Shown: positions 23,838 through 30,415 of the stretch, in pieces
Numbering within the stretch: position 1 is the first letter of the stretch
Layout of the letters: each line of letters opens with the position of its first letter
Virus record (IMG/VR): IMGVR_UViG_3300047201_000036
Coordinates: 1 to 42,219 of that record
Length of the DNA: 42,219 nucleotides
Strand: one strand, 5' to 3'
Origin: a virus
Translations under genes and position numbers: made by a program
Notes under the pieces: model-generated
What the model saw: only the letters and a program-made list of their open reading frames with translations
Told to the model about the DNA's origin: nothing
Databases searched by the model: none

Positions 23838-24416
23838 ATGTTAGTATATTTAATGAGAATGGGGAGAACAAGATTCTATAAAATTGGAATCACTAAAGAT
23901 ATACAAAAACGGATGATGGGTTCTCAGGTTAATTGTCCTTTAAAATTGAAATTAATATCGAGTTTTGAAGGTGGTAAATATGCGCCTTTGATTGAATTAA
24001 AATTACAGAAAAAATATAAATTATTTCTCTATCAGGGAGAATGGTTTAAATTTAATTGGTTTGTATTAAGATATATTTTGAGGGAATTTAAAAAATATAA
24101 TGATAGAATAAAATCTAATGAAGAAATTAAAATTGTAGATTCTTATGAATTAGGAGAAATAGAAACTTATGATAATTTATATGATGTAAATACGTTATCA
24201 AAATTGTTACCATTTTCTACTGCAAAAATCAGAGTTCTGTATAGAAAAGGAATATTACCCATGAAAAAAATAAATAATAAATTCCTAATTTCAAAAGAAG
24301 ATTTAGAAAAATGGATTGATAATGTAAAGGAACCATTTATTATATATAGAAATTCAAGAAAAAGTACTAAAGAAAGATTAATTAATTGGAAAGAATCAAA
24401 AATAAATGCTAAATAA
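23838..24416 (+). CDS. T5orf172/GIY-YIG-like domain fused to an excisionase-type HTH
   Basis: 192 residues. The N-terminal 80 residues have the T5orf172 (GIY-YIG superfamily) pattern: L-V-Y-L-M-R..R-F-Y-K-I-G-I-T, K-R, L-I-S-S-F-E, and E-W-F near residue 68. Residues 114-157 form a MerR/excisionase-like HTH_17 (Y-D-V-N-T-L-S-K-L-L, R-K-G-I-L-P, F-L-I-S-K-E-D-L-E-K-W-I). The same HTH type occurs in two of the next three genes. The leader with terminator upstream suggests attenuation control. It could be a nuclease or a regulator using a dead nuclease fold. Confidence 0.7.
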   Translation: MLVYLMRMGRTRFYKIGITKDIQKRMMGSQVNCPLKLKLISSFEGGKYAPLIELKLQKKYKLFLYQGEWFKFNWFVLRYILREFKKYNDRIKSNEEIKIVDSYELGEIETYDNLYDVNTLSKLLPFSTAKIRVLYRKGILPMKKINNKFLISKEDLEKWIDNVKEPFIIYRNSRKSTKERLINWKESKINAK

Positions 24417-24434
24417 TTTTGTTATTACAAAATT
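24415..24434 (+). promoter_or_regulatory. Perfect AT-rich palindrome, operator candidate
   Basis: AATTTTGT (24415-24422) and ACAAAATT (24427-24434) are exact inverted repeats around TATT. It overlaps the stop of the nuclease/HTH gene and precedes an HTH gene by about 45 bases, so it may be an autoregulatory operator. Confidence 0.45.
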
Positions 24435-24479
24435 TATTCTTAATATTGAATATTAATTTATATAAAATAAAATAAATAT

Positions 24480-24713
24480 ATGTTATTCTTTAGAAGAAAA
24501 AAACAGGAAAAATATACAAATATACCCGAAGATAAATTGCTTTATAACATAAAAGAAGTTTCAATGATTACGGGTATCTCAGTTGGCCAGGTGCGAATGA
24601 TGATACGTGAAAAAACCTTACCGATGTGGCAAGTTAATAATAAGGGAAAATGGTATATTACAAGTGATAGTTTAAGAAAATGTATCAATGATTTTGAACA
24701 TCAAACCACATAA
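24480..24713 (+). CDS. Excisionase-family HTH DNA-binding protein
   Basis: 77 residues. A basic N-terminal tail, then N-I-K-E-V-S-M-I-T-G-I-S-V-G-Q-V-R-M-M-I, followed by P-M-W-Q-V..W-Y-I-T-S-D-S-L-R, the HTH_17/MerR-like winged helix used by excisionases and phage regulators. No integrase is present, so regulation is more likely than excision. Confidence 0.75.
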   Translation: MLFFRRKKQEKYTNIPEDKLLYNIKEVSMITGISVGQVRMMIREKTLPMWQVNNKGKWYITSDSLRKCINDFEHQTT

Positions 24714-24723
24714 ACATGAGCTT

Positions 24724-24867
24724 ATGATAAAAGATCTTTCAGATAAAATGATAGCCGACATAATGGGAATCAGCATTAATACTGTAAAGGCTCAGAAAAA
24801 CATCGCTTACAAGACCCTTGACGTTCACACGGGACCGGGAACGGTATATAAATATTTAATCTCATGA
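24724..24867 (+). CDS. 47-residue HTH-like microprotein
   Basis: ATG at 24724, TGA at 24865-24867 overlapping the next start (ATGA). I-A-D-I-M-G-I-S-I-N-T-V-K-A-Q-K resembles the recognition helix of LuxR/sigma-type HTHs. It is flanked by HTH_17 genes, so a small regulator is likely. Confidence 0.6.
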   Translation: MIKDLSDKMIADIMGISINTVKAQKNIAYKTLDVHTGPGTVYKYLIS

Positions 24868-25058
24868 ACAAATACCTGCACGACATAGATTCCATGAGCC
24901 AGCTTTTATCAATGAGCAAACGTGAGGTTTGGGTTCTTATAAGACAAGGGATATTACCTGCATACAGGATTAAACAAAGGGGAAAGAAGTGGTTCATGAG
25001 TGATGACAAGCTTAGAAAGTGGGTTAATGAAACTGAATATTCAAATCAAATAATATGA
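24864..25058 (+). CDS. Excisionase-family HTH DNA-binding protein
   Basis: 64 residues. D-S-M-S-Q-L-L-S-M-S-K-R-E-V-W-V-L-I-R-Q-G-I-L-P-A-Y-R-I and W-F-M-S-D-D-K-L-R-K-W form the HTH_17 pattern, similar to 24480 and to the C-terminus of 23838. Overlaps both neighbours by four bases, so it is part of one translationally coupled string. Confidence 0.75.
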   Translation: MNKYLHDIDSMSQLLSMSKREVWVLIRQGILPAYRIKQRGKKWFMSDDKLRKWVNETEYSNQII

Positions 25059-25213
25059 AAGTTGAATATTTAAAAAAAGAAGGCAATTCTTATATCTGTC
25101 CTAATTGCGGAAGTGCCTTACACAAAGAAAATAATAACTGGCCTGGCGAACCAGAAGACAATTCTTATCAGGAATGGTATGAATGCTTTTGTGGGTTTAG
25201 GGCAAATAAATAA
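25055..25213 (+). CDS. 52-residue zinc-ribbon-like microprotein
   Basis: ATG at 25055 in an ATGA overlap. C-P-N-C-G near residue 15 and C-F-C-G near residue 47 make a four-cysteine zinc-ribbon pattern. Function unknown; nucleic-acid or protein binding is plausible. Confidence 0.6.
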   Translation: MKVEYLKKEGNSYICPNCGSALHKENNNWPGEPEDNSYQEWYECFCGFRANK

Positions 25214-25223
25214 ACCAAATAAT

Positions 25224-25391
25224 ATGAGTTACGAAACAACTGAGCACGTACTTTGGCCCTATAAAGGCGAAGTCGAAGAGCATATTTTCTGTTCCGAATG
25301 CGGAGAGAAAATAGAAGATTTTCACCCCCTGATTCATTACGGATGTTATATCTGTTCTAAATGTTCGGAATACATAAATGATGAAATATGA
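25224..25391 (+). CDS. 55-residue zinc-ribbon microprotein
   Basis: Start chosen at the ATG at 25224, ten bases after the preceding stop; an upstream in-frame start at 25113 would overlap the zinc-ribbon gene. C-S-E-C-G-E-K and C-Y-I-C-S-K-C form a zinc-binding pair of knuckles. Stop overlaps the next ATG. Confidence 0.65.
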   Translation: MSYETTEHVLWPYKGEVEEHIFCSECGEKIEDFHPLIHYGCYICSKCSEYINDEI

Positions 25392-25528
25392 TACTAACTA
25401 AAATCACCATCGCAATACTTATTATCGCATTTATTACTGCATGCTTATTAACAAGGCGTGACATCAAACGTAATAAAAAAGAAGGAAGATTTAATTTTCC
25501 CGGCGATCCAGAAAATAAAACACTATGA
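25388..25528 (+). CDS. 46-residue single-pass membrane peptide
   Basis: ATGA overlap at both ends. Residues 5-20 are hydrophobic (I-T-I-A-I-L-I-I-A-F-I-T-A-C-L-L), followed by a basic cytoplasmic-type tail (T-R-R-D-I-K-R-N-K-K). Possible lipobox-like T-A-C, but no consensus. Role unknown. Confidence 0.55.
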   Translation: MILTKITIAILIIAFITACLLTRRDIKRNKKEGRFNFPGDPENKTL

Positions 25529-25677
25529 TACGAATAAAACGAATTGAGAAAATAGACGAGTTCATAATCGTACAAAAAGAAGAAATGGACTTGTTTGAAA
25601 AACTGGCAGATATATGTAATCCTGCAAACAAAAAAGTTGAAGTCAGGTTGTTTAAAGAAAGGATCAGTGCTTCATGA
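25525..25677 (+). CDS. 50-residue hypothetical protein
   Basis: Starts and stops in ATGA overlaps. Highly charged and helical (R-I-K-R-I-E-K-I-D-E-F-I-I-V, then L-F-E-K-L-A-D-I). No family recognised. Confidence 0.5.
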   Translation: MIRIKRIEKIDEFIIVQKEEMDLFEKLADICNPANKKVEVRLFKERISAS

Positions 25678-25847
25678 AAAAATTAAAATCTGAACCGAAT
25701 CAAAAAAATGTCGATGAAGTTTTAAGGCGCGTTGATTGTCTTGAAAGATATGCCAAATTGATAAAAGATATTAAAGATGAGGATGCAGAATATAAAATCA
25801 AATCAATGCTTGTTGACTTTTATCATGAATTTAAAATGAGATTATGA
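25674..25847 (+). CDS. 57-residue hypothetical protein, tandem paralogue 1
   Basis: Helical, in an ATGA-coupled string. R-R-V-D-C-L-E-R-Y-A-K-L-I-K and L-L/V-D-F-Y-H-E-F match R-K-V-E-C-F-N-K-Y-A-E-L-M-K and L-L-V-H-F-Y-Y-E-F in the next gene, so the two are tandem paralogues. No known family. Confidence 0.6.
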   Translation: MKKLKSEPNQKNVDEVLRRVDCLERYAKLIKDIKDEDAEYKIKSMLVDFYHEFKMRL

Positions 25848-25990
25848 AAACAGAAATCGACGAAAAAGAAGTCATTCGTAAAGTTGAATGCTTCAATAAA
25901 TATGCTGAACTAATGAAGAAATCAGTAAATGACATTAAAACATTGCTTGTTCATTTTTATTATGAATTTCAGAATTTACCTAAGTCATGA
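25844..25990 (+). CDS. 48-residue hypothetical protein, tandem paralogue 2
   Basis: ATGA overlap at both ends. Paralogue of the preceding gene over most of its length. The retained Cys and the F-Y-x-E-F end suggest a conserved small helical hairpin, perhaps forming a heterodimer with its neighbour. Confidence 0.6.
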   Translation: MKTEIDEKEVIRKVECFNKYAELMKKSVNDIKTLLVHFYYEFQNLPKS

Positions 25991-26187
25991 CACCAGGACA
26001 AATCATAATGATTTATTGCTCTCCTTATAGATGCGAACATCCTGAGGGCAGAGCTAAACTAATAAGACACATTAACGATGTCGATTTATGCAGATCTGAG
26101 AATAGTGGTGAACTCGAATTGTGGGAGGTAGAGTTTGAAGATTTATCAGGGAATACTTACCAACGCCTAATAAAATCTAACCAATAA
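25987..26187 (+). CDS. 66-residue hypothetical protein
   Basis: Starts in an ATGA overlap. Beta-rich (P-G-Q-I-I-M-I-Y-C-S-P, then L-E-L-W-E-V-E-F-E-D-L-S-G), suggestive of a small SH3-like barrel. It lies seven bases before the exonuclease gene and may be co-expressed with it. Confidence 0.55.
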   Translation: MTPGQIIMIYCSPYRCEHPEGRAKLIRHINDVDLCRSENSGELELWEVEFEDLSGNTYQRLIKSNQ

Positions 26188-26194
26188 AAACCAA

Positions 26195-27061
26195 ATGGAA
26201 ATAGAAACTATTGTAAAACCGTTTACCGTGATCCAGGATTCTCACGAAGTTTATCATTCACACAAAGAATATATCGGATCGGGCGGGCTTAAAGAAATAA
26301 AACGTTCCCCGCTTCATTATCTTACTGACATTATAACTGAAAAAGAGCCTACTGATGTTCAAAAGTTTGGATCAGCCTACCATTCATTTATCCTGACACC
26401 GGAACTTTTCAAAGATGAGTATTTCATTTTCAATTCAGAAGACAGACCGGAAAAAGATAAGACAATGGCCTCCAATATGAATAAAGCATGGAAGGCTGAA
26501 ATTGAGGTTGGCCATGACAAGATTATTTCGACAAAGGATATGACTATTCTGCACGAAATGAAAGAAGTACTTTTTTCCGATAGCTATATAAAGACATTAC
26601 TTTCTAAAGGCCAGCCGGAACTCAGTCATTACGTTGAAAATTTTGAGGGTGCAAGAGTAAAAATCAGGCCGGACTATATGAAGGATAATGTAATTACTGA
26701 CATTAAAACTTGTACGGATGCGAGTACAGAAGATTGTACTAAGAATATAGCCAGTTATGACTACCATATCCAGGCAGCTTTATATGTTGATGTAGCTGAA
26801 AAGTGCGATGGCAAAAAGAGAAGGTTTATCTGGATATTCCAGGAGAAAGAACCCCCCTATGATACGAACATTATTAAAGCTTCAGAACAGATGCTGGCTG
26901 TTGGAAGATTTGAATATGAAATTCTTATCAGGCAATGGCTTAAAAGCCAAGAGGAAAACCGTTACAGGGGCTATTCAATTTTTGCCGATAATGAATATGG
27001 AATTACTGAGGTTGATTTACCCGCTTATAAGATAAAGGATTTACAATTTTACGATAAATAA
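26195..27061 (+). CDS. RecE-type PDDEXK exonuclease
   Basis: 288 residues. Motifs of the exodeoxyribonuclease VIII / Cas4-like PDDEXK group: F-G-S-A-Y-H-S-F-I-L (His near residue 63), R-P-D-Y-M (about 157) followed by I-T-D-I-K-T-C (Asp..Lys, about 169), and Y-H-I-Q-A-A-L-Y. It degrades one strand of double-stranded DNA ends to load the annealing protein encoded next. The length is typical of the phage form. Confidence 0.85.
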   Translation: MEIETIVKPFTVIQDSHEVYHSHKEYIGSGGLKEIKRSPLHYLTDIITEKEPTDVQKFGSAYHSFILTPELFKDEYFIFNSEDRPEKDKTMASNMNKAWKAEIEVGHDKIISTKDMTILHEMKEVLFSDSYIKTLLSKGQPELSHYVENFEGARVKIRPDYMKDNVITDIKTCTDASTEDCTKNIASYDYHIQAALYVDVAEKCDGKKRRFIWIFQEKEPPYDTNIIKASEQMLAVGRFEYEILIRQWLKSQEENRYRGYSIFADNEYGITEVDLPAYKIKDLQFYDK

Positions 27062-27070
27062 ACCAAACTT

Positions 27071-27904
27071 ATGACAACTCAATCAATTGCAACTAAAAAT
27101 CCTATCAGGGATTTAATCAAAAAAGCCGAACCTAAGTTTAAGATGGTATCTTCTGAATTAGACTGGGTAAAAGAGGCTTTTTATGCGAATCAGATAATCC
27201 AGGGAAACCAGATGCTTCAGTCTTTTATAAGCAAGTCTACTGATTCGCTTGTGAATTCTATTGTCAATGTAGCCACTGTTGGATTGACTTTAAATCCTGC
27301 TCTTGGTTATGCCTACCTAGTTCCACGTGACGGTAAGTGCAAACTGGATATTTCTTACCGGGGGTTTATTAAGATCCTTACCGATTCAGGAACCGTACGA
27401 AATATTGATGCTGAAGATGTTTATGAGAATGATCACTTTGAGTGTTCTAAGGGGACTGATTCATTCTTGAAGCATTCCCCGGCCTTCAGAAATAGAGGCG
27501 AATATGTAGGCACTTTTGCGATTGCTTTTTTCCATGACGGAGGCAATCAATGGCTCTTTATGAATGCCGATGAAATCAATGCCTGCGAAAAGGTATCTGT
27601 AAACAAGAGCGAAAAATTCAGTCCTTGGAAGGGTGATTTCCGGCCTGAAATGAGAAAGAAAACGGTCATCCGCCGGCTGTTTAAATATCTGCCAAAATCA
27701 AAAATTAAAGATAATGTCATTTCGGCTTTGGGAATTGATGATGATACTAACCAGGTAAATTTTAAAAAAGAAAAGCAGGATTCAATAAGTGATATTTTTC
27801 AGGAGGCTGAAATTGTTCAAGAAAATGAAAAGAAAGAAGTAAAGAAAGAATCCATAAAGGAACCTGAATTAAAAGCTGAATCCTTACAGATGAAAACTGA
27901 ATGA
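27071..27904 (+). CDS. recT: RecT-family single-strand annealing protein
   Basis: 277 residues. A-T-V-G-L-T-L-N-P-A-L-G-Y-A-Y-L-V-P and I-S-Y-R-G-F-I-K-I are hallmark RecT segments, with the core extending to about residue 215. The C-terminus is a charged tail (E-K-K-E-V-K-K-E). Together with the upstream exonuclease it forms a RecET recombination pair used for repair, concatemer formation or genetic exchange. Stop overlaps the next ATG. Confidence 0.9.
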   Translation: MTTQSIATKNPIRDLIKKAEPKFKMVSSELDWVKEAFYANQIIQGNQMLQSFISKSTDSLVNSIVNVATVGLTLNPALGYAYLVPRDGKCKLDISYRGFIKILTDSGTVRNIDAEDVYENDHFECSKGTDSFLKHSPAFRNRGEYVGTFAIAFFHDGGNQWLFMNADEINACEKVSVNKSEKFSPWKGDFRPEMRKKTVIRRLFKYLPKSKIKDNVISALGIDDDTNQVNFKKEKQDSISDIFQEAEIVQENEKKEVKKESIKEPELKAESLQMKTE

Positions 27905-28374
27905 TCAGGATTGAAACATATTGCCGGGTTAAAAAGGGTGAACTGAAGATTATTAATTCCCGTCTGTTTAAGGAGAATATTAAAGGACTCCCGGACGGGA
28001 ATTATACTATCTCGATTGAGAAACGATACAACAAGCGTAGCAATCCCCAGAATGCCTATCTCTGGGGAGTTGTTTATCCTATTGTAAAAGAGGGCTTGAT
28101 TGATGCCGGATTTGATGAATTTAAGCAGGATTATGAACTTGAAATGACTCATGAGTTATGCAAATTAAGATTCTTAAAAAAAGAATTAATAGCAAACAAT
28201 CCGATACCTCAATTAGCAACAAGTCTTCAGATTCTTGGTAGTACAAAAGAACTCACGACAACAGACTTCATGGAATACCTGGCTAATATCCAGAAATGGT
28301 CTTCTGAATACTTAGGAGTTTATATACCTGAACCCGATACGAATTATGAACGAATTGAAATGTCTGAACTGTAA
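27901..28374 (+). CDS. NinB/Orf-like recombination mediator (tentative)
   Basis: 157 residues. Y-N-K-R-S-N-P-Q-N-A-Y-L-W-G-V-V-Y-P-I-V, followed by G-L-I-D-A-G-F, resembles the R-S-x-x-Q-N-A-x-L-W core of lambda NinB/Orf. That family assists RecA or annealing proteins at SSB-coated DNA. Location directly after recT and the ATGA overlap support a recombination role. The family call is by pattern only. Confidence 0.6.
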   Translation: MIRIETYCRVKKGELKIINSRLFKENIKGLPDGNYTISIEKRYNKRSNPQNAYLWGVVYPIVKEGLIDAGFDEFKQDYELEMTHELCKLRFLKKELIANNPIPQLATSLQILGSTKELTTTDFMEYLANIQKWSSEYLGVYIPEPDTNYERIEMSEL

Positions 28375-28534
28375 ACACCCGGCAAAGCATTCAGTAAAAA
28401 TTGAAGGGATTGAAGAAATCCCACTTTGCCGGTCCTGCTTTAATGCAGTTCATAATGGAATTATTAACGCAAGTGATTTGAGATATATGCACAAAGTTTT
28501 TATGAATAGACAAACTAACCTTTTAATAAAATGA
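28346..28534 (+). CDS. 62-residue zinc-finger-like protein
   Basis: Overlaps the preceding gene by 29 bases. L-K-C-L-N-C-K-H and L-C-R-S-C-F-N-A-V-H form a Cys/His zinc site. Overlap with the next start is ATGA type. Unknown role, possibly a recombination or transcription accessory. Confidence 0.6.
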   Translation: MNELKCLNCKHPAKHSVKIEGIEEIPLCRSCFNAVHNGIINASDLRYMHKVFMNRQTNLLIK

Positions 28535-28701
28535 CACCAGAAGAATTTGCTGATAAAATAGAGCAATTATATTGGAAGTTTGACAGAAGGGAAGATTTAA
28601 TCAAATTAATATTATCAGCAAAAATTCAATGGGAAGGAGAGGCTTATAATGAAGGTTATTTAGAAAATTACGATCCAGATGAAGATAATAAAAAATCATG
28701 A
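28531..28701 (+). CDS. 56-residue hypothetical acidic protein
   Basis: ATGA-coupled on both sides. T-P-E-E-F-A-D-K-I-E near the start, then a helical stretch and an acidic end (D-P-D-E-D-N). No family recognised. Confidence 0.55.
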   Translation: MTPEEFADKIEQLYWKFDRREDLIKLILSAKIQWEGEAYNEGYLENYDPDEDNKKS

Positions 28702-28877
28702 GTAAAAAATCATTCAAATATTTACATAAAGGAGATGGCTATAGTAATGCAATATTTTTTGTAGAAAATGAGATTGCCCCATTTGTTGAGTCTGGCGGAG
28801 AGCCTGGTAACTCCGGTGATGAATTATGGATAATTAATAAGAAAATCAGAATAACAATTGAAGTTTATGAAGACTAA
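28698..28877 (+). CDS. 59-residue hypothetical protein
   Basis: ATGA overlap with the upstream gene. Mixed composition with a Gly-rich turn (E-S-G-G-E-P-G-N-S-G) and strand-like end. No family recognised. Confidence 0.5.
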   Translation: MSKKSFKYLHKGDGYSNAIFFVENEIAPFVESGGEPGNSGDELWIINKKIRITIEVYED

Positions 28878-29073
28878 AGCGCAAATAGTGATGCAACTTA
28901 GGGCTGAATTAATAAAAACCCAAAATGATTTAATTCTATTCTTCGATTCACAATGTCTAAAGATAGAATTTAATCCAGAAGAAATGGATATATGGATAGG
29001 TCTGAAAAACAAAATATCATATTACGAAAAAGCATTATTGTCATATTATGAGAATGAACTTAAAAATATTTAA
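28867..29073 (+). CDS. 68-residue hypothetical helical protein
   Basis: Start taken at the ATG at 28867, overlapping the previous gene by 11 bases; a TTG at 28858 is also in frame. Almost all helix (L-R-A-E-L-I-K-T-Q-N-D-L, K-I-S-Y-Y-E-K-A-L-L). No family recognised. Confidence 0.5.
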   Translation: MKTKAQIVMQLRAELIKTQNDLILFFDSQCLKIEFNPEEMDIWIGLKNKISYYEKALLSYYENELKNI

Positions 29074-29076
29074 ATC

Positions 29077-29268
29077 ATGGGGCGTGAAAACTGTATGATG
29101 TGTGAAGAATTAAGTGGTAAAATTTATTGCGGATATTATGATTTTGCTGTCATGTTATGCGAAGAAAATTTAGATTGTCCTGAAAAATTGGATGAAGATG
29201 ATGAAGATGAAATAACAGAAGAAGATATTGAAAATTGGTTAGAAGATCAAAAAGAAAAAGGACTATGA
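29077..29268 (+). CDS. 63-residue Cys-rich protein with very acidic tail
   Basis: N-terminal half has five Cys residues (C-M-M-C-E near residue 6, C-G-Y, L-C, D-C-P). The second half is strongly acidic (D-E-D-D-E-D-E-I-T-E-E-D). Acidic small proteins of phages sometimes mimic DNA to block host nucleases or polymerase; nothing here proves that. Confidence 0.55.
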   Translation: MGRENCMMCEELSGKIYCGYYDFAVMLCEENLDCPEKLDEDDEDEITEEDIENWLEDQKEKGL

Positions 29269-29313
29269 TATGCACAAATTATTCATGAATTCTGAGAGGA
29301 GAAAATTTAAAGT

Positions 29314-29997
29314 ATGATTGAAAGGTATCTAAATATTGACGGTGAATTAAAACTTATAAAGATTCCTCAAACACACAAGGGATTATTTAAGAAGAATGGC
29401 AAAAAAAAGTACCTAAATAATCAAGAAATAATACGGCTTATTGAACTTTACCCAATTCATTTCAACTATCAATTAGCACAAATATTCAACTGTTCTGAAG
29501 CTTGCATACTAAGTAAAAAGCGAAAATTCAATCTTGGAAAATCCCCTGAGATAATGAATGAAATGAGATTTAAGCCGGGACATATTCCCTGGAATAAAAA
29601 CACTCCACACCCCAATAAGAACTCAGGGCAATTCCAGAAGGGGCACACTCCAAAAAATCACTTCCCGATAGGTACAATCCATTTAAGAAGTCATTCGGAA
29701 AGGAATGAAAAATACTTTTATATAAAGATTGCAGAGCCGCGCAAATGGGAATTGCTTCATAGGCATTTATGGAAAGAAAAATTCGGAGAAATACCACCCG
29801 GGAAATTGATAGTTTTTAAAGATCGGAATATTCATAATTGGCAAATTGAGAACCTTGAAATGATTGACCGGAAAGAGAATTTAAGACGAAATGTTAATCG
29901 TAAAAAGGCATCTGAATCAATGAGGCAAACATGGCGAAAGGAAAAGATCAGGGTGAAATATGGATTAAAAAGGCGAACCAAACTTCAAATATCATGA
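29314..29997 (+). CDS. HNH homing-type endonuclease
   Basis: 227 residues. An N-terminal HTH-like region (L-A-Q-I-F-N-C-S-E-A-C-I), then F-K-P-G-H-I-P-W-N-K-N-T and F-Q-K-G-H-T-P (a linker typical of phage HNH nucleases), then the HNH core L-L-H-R-H-L-W..F-K-D-R-N..N-W-Q-I-E-N-L. A basic C-terminal tail follows. Such genes are often selfish and insert next to their targets. It sits between a microprotein and a second HNH gene. Confidence 0.75.
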   Translation: MIERYLNIDGELKLIKIPQTHKGLFKKNGKKKYLNNQEIIRLIELYPIHFNYQLAQIFNCSEACILSKKRKFNLGKSPEIMNEMRFKPGHIPWNKNTPHPNKNSGQFQKGHTPKNHFPIGTIHLRSHSERNEKYFYIKIAEPRKWELLHRHLWKEKFGEIPPGKLIVFKDRNIHNWQIENLEMIDRKENLRRNVNRKKASESMRQTWRKEKIRVKYGLKRRTKLQIS

Positions 29998-30001
29998 GAA
30001 A

Positions 30002-30415
30002 ATGAATAAGACAGATTATTTCGAGAAACTTAAAGATCCACGCTGGCAAAAGAAGCGATTGGAAATATTTGAAAGAGATAATTTTAAATGTGTTTATTGT
30101 GAAGATTCAGAAAGTACGCTATCCGTTCATCATTTAATATATCTAAAGAACACAGAACCCTGGGATTATCCCAATGAACTCTTATATACACTTTGCCCCC
30201 TTTGTCACGAAATCGTAAAGGATGTTGATTTCGCCGGTGAGTTGGTGAAATATATTCTTGATAAACCTGATCCCAAATGTTTAAAAATGATAATAGAAAA
30301 TCCAATGGAATGGGCTTTAAATTTTGCCAATAATGGATATTCTTCATTCAGGGAAAATTATGAAGAATATTTGGAGTGGTGTAATTGGATGGAAAAAAAT
30401 CATAAAAATGGCTAA
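30002..30415 (+). CDS. HNH nuclease with zinc-binding Cys pairs
   Basis: 137 residues. F-K-C-V-Y-C-E near residue 30, L-S-V-H-H-L-I-Y near residue 41, and C-P-L-C-H-E near residue 65 give a zinc-stabilised HNH motif. It overlaps the start of the replication gene by eight bases, which argues that it is a resident operon member rather than a recent insertion. It could help packaging or act on host DNA. Confidence 0.75.
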   Translation: MNKTDYFEKLKDPRWQKKRLEIFERDNFKCVYCEDSESTLSVHHLIYLKNTEPWDYPNELLYTLCPLCHEIVKDVDFAGELVKYILDKPDPKCLKMIIENPMEWALNFANNGYSSFRENYEEYLEWCNWMEKNHKNG

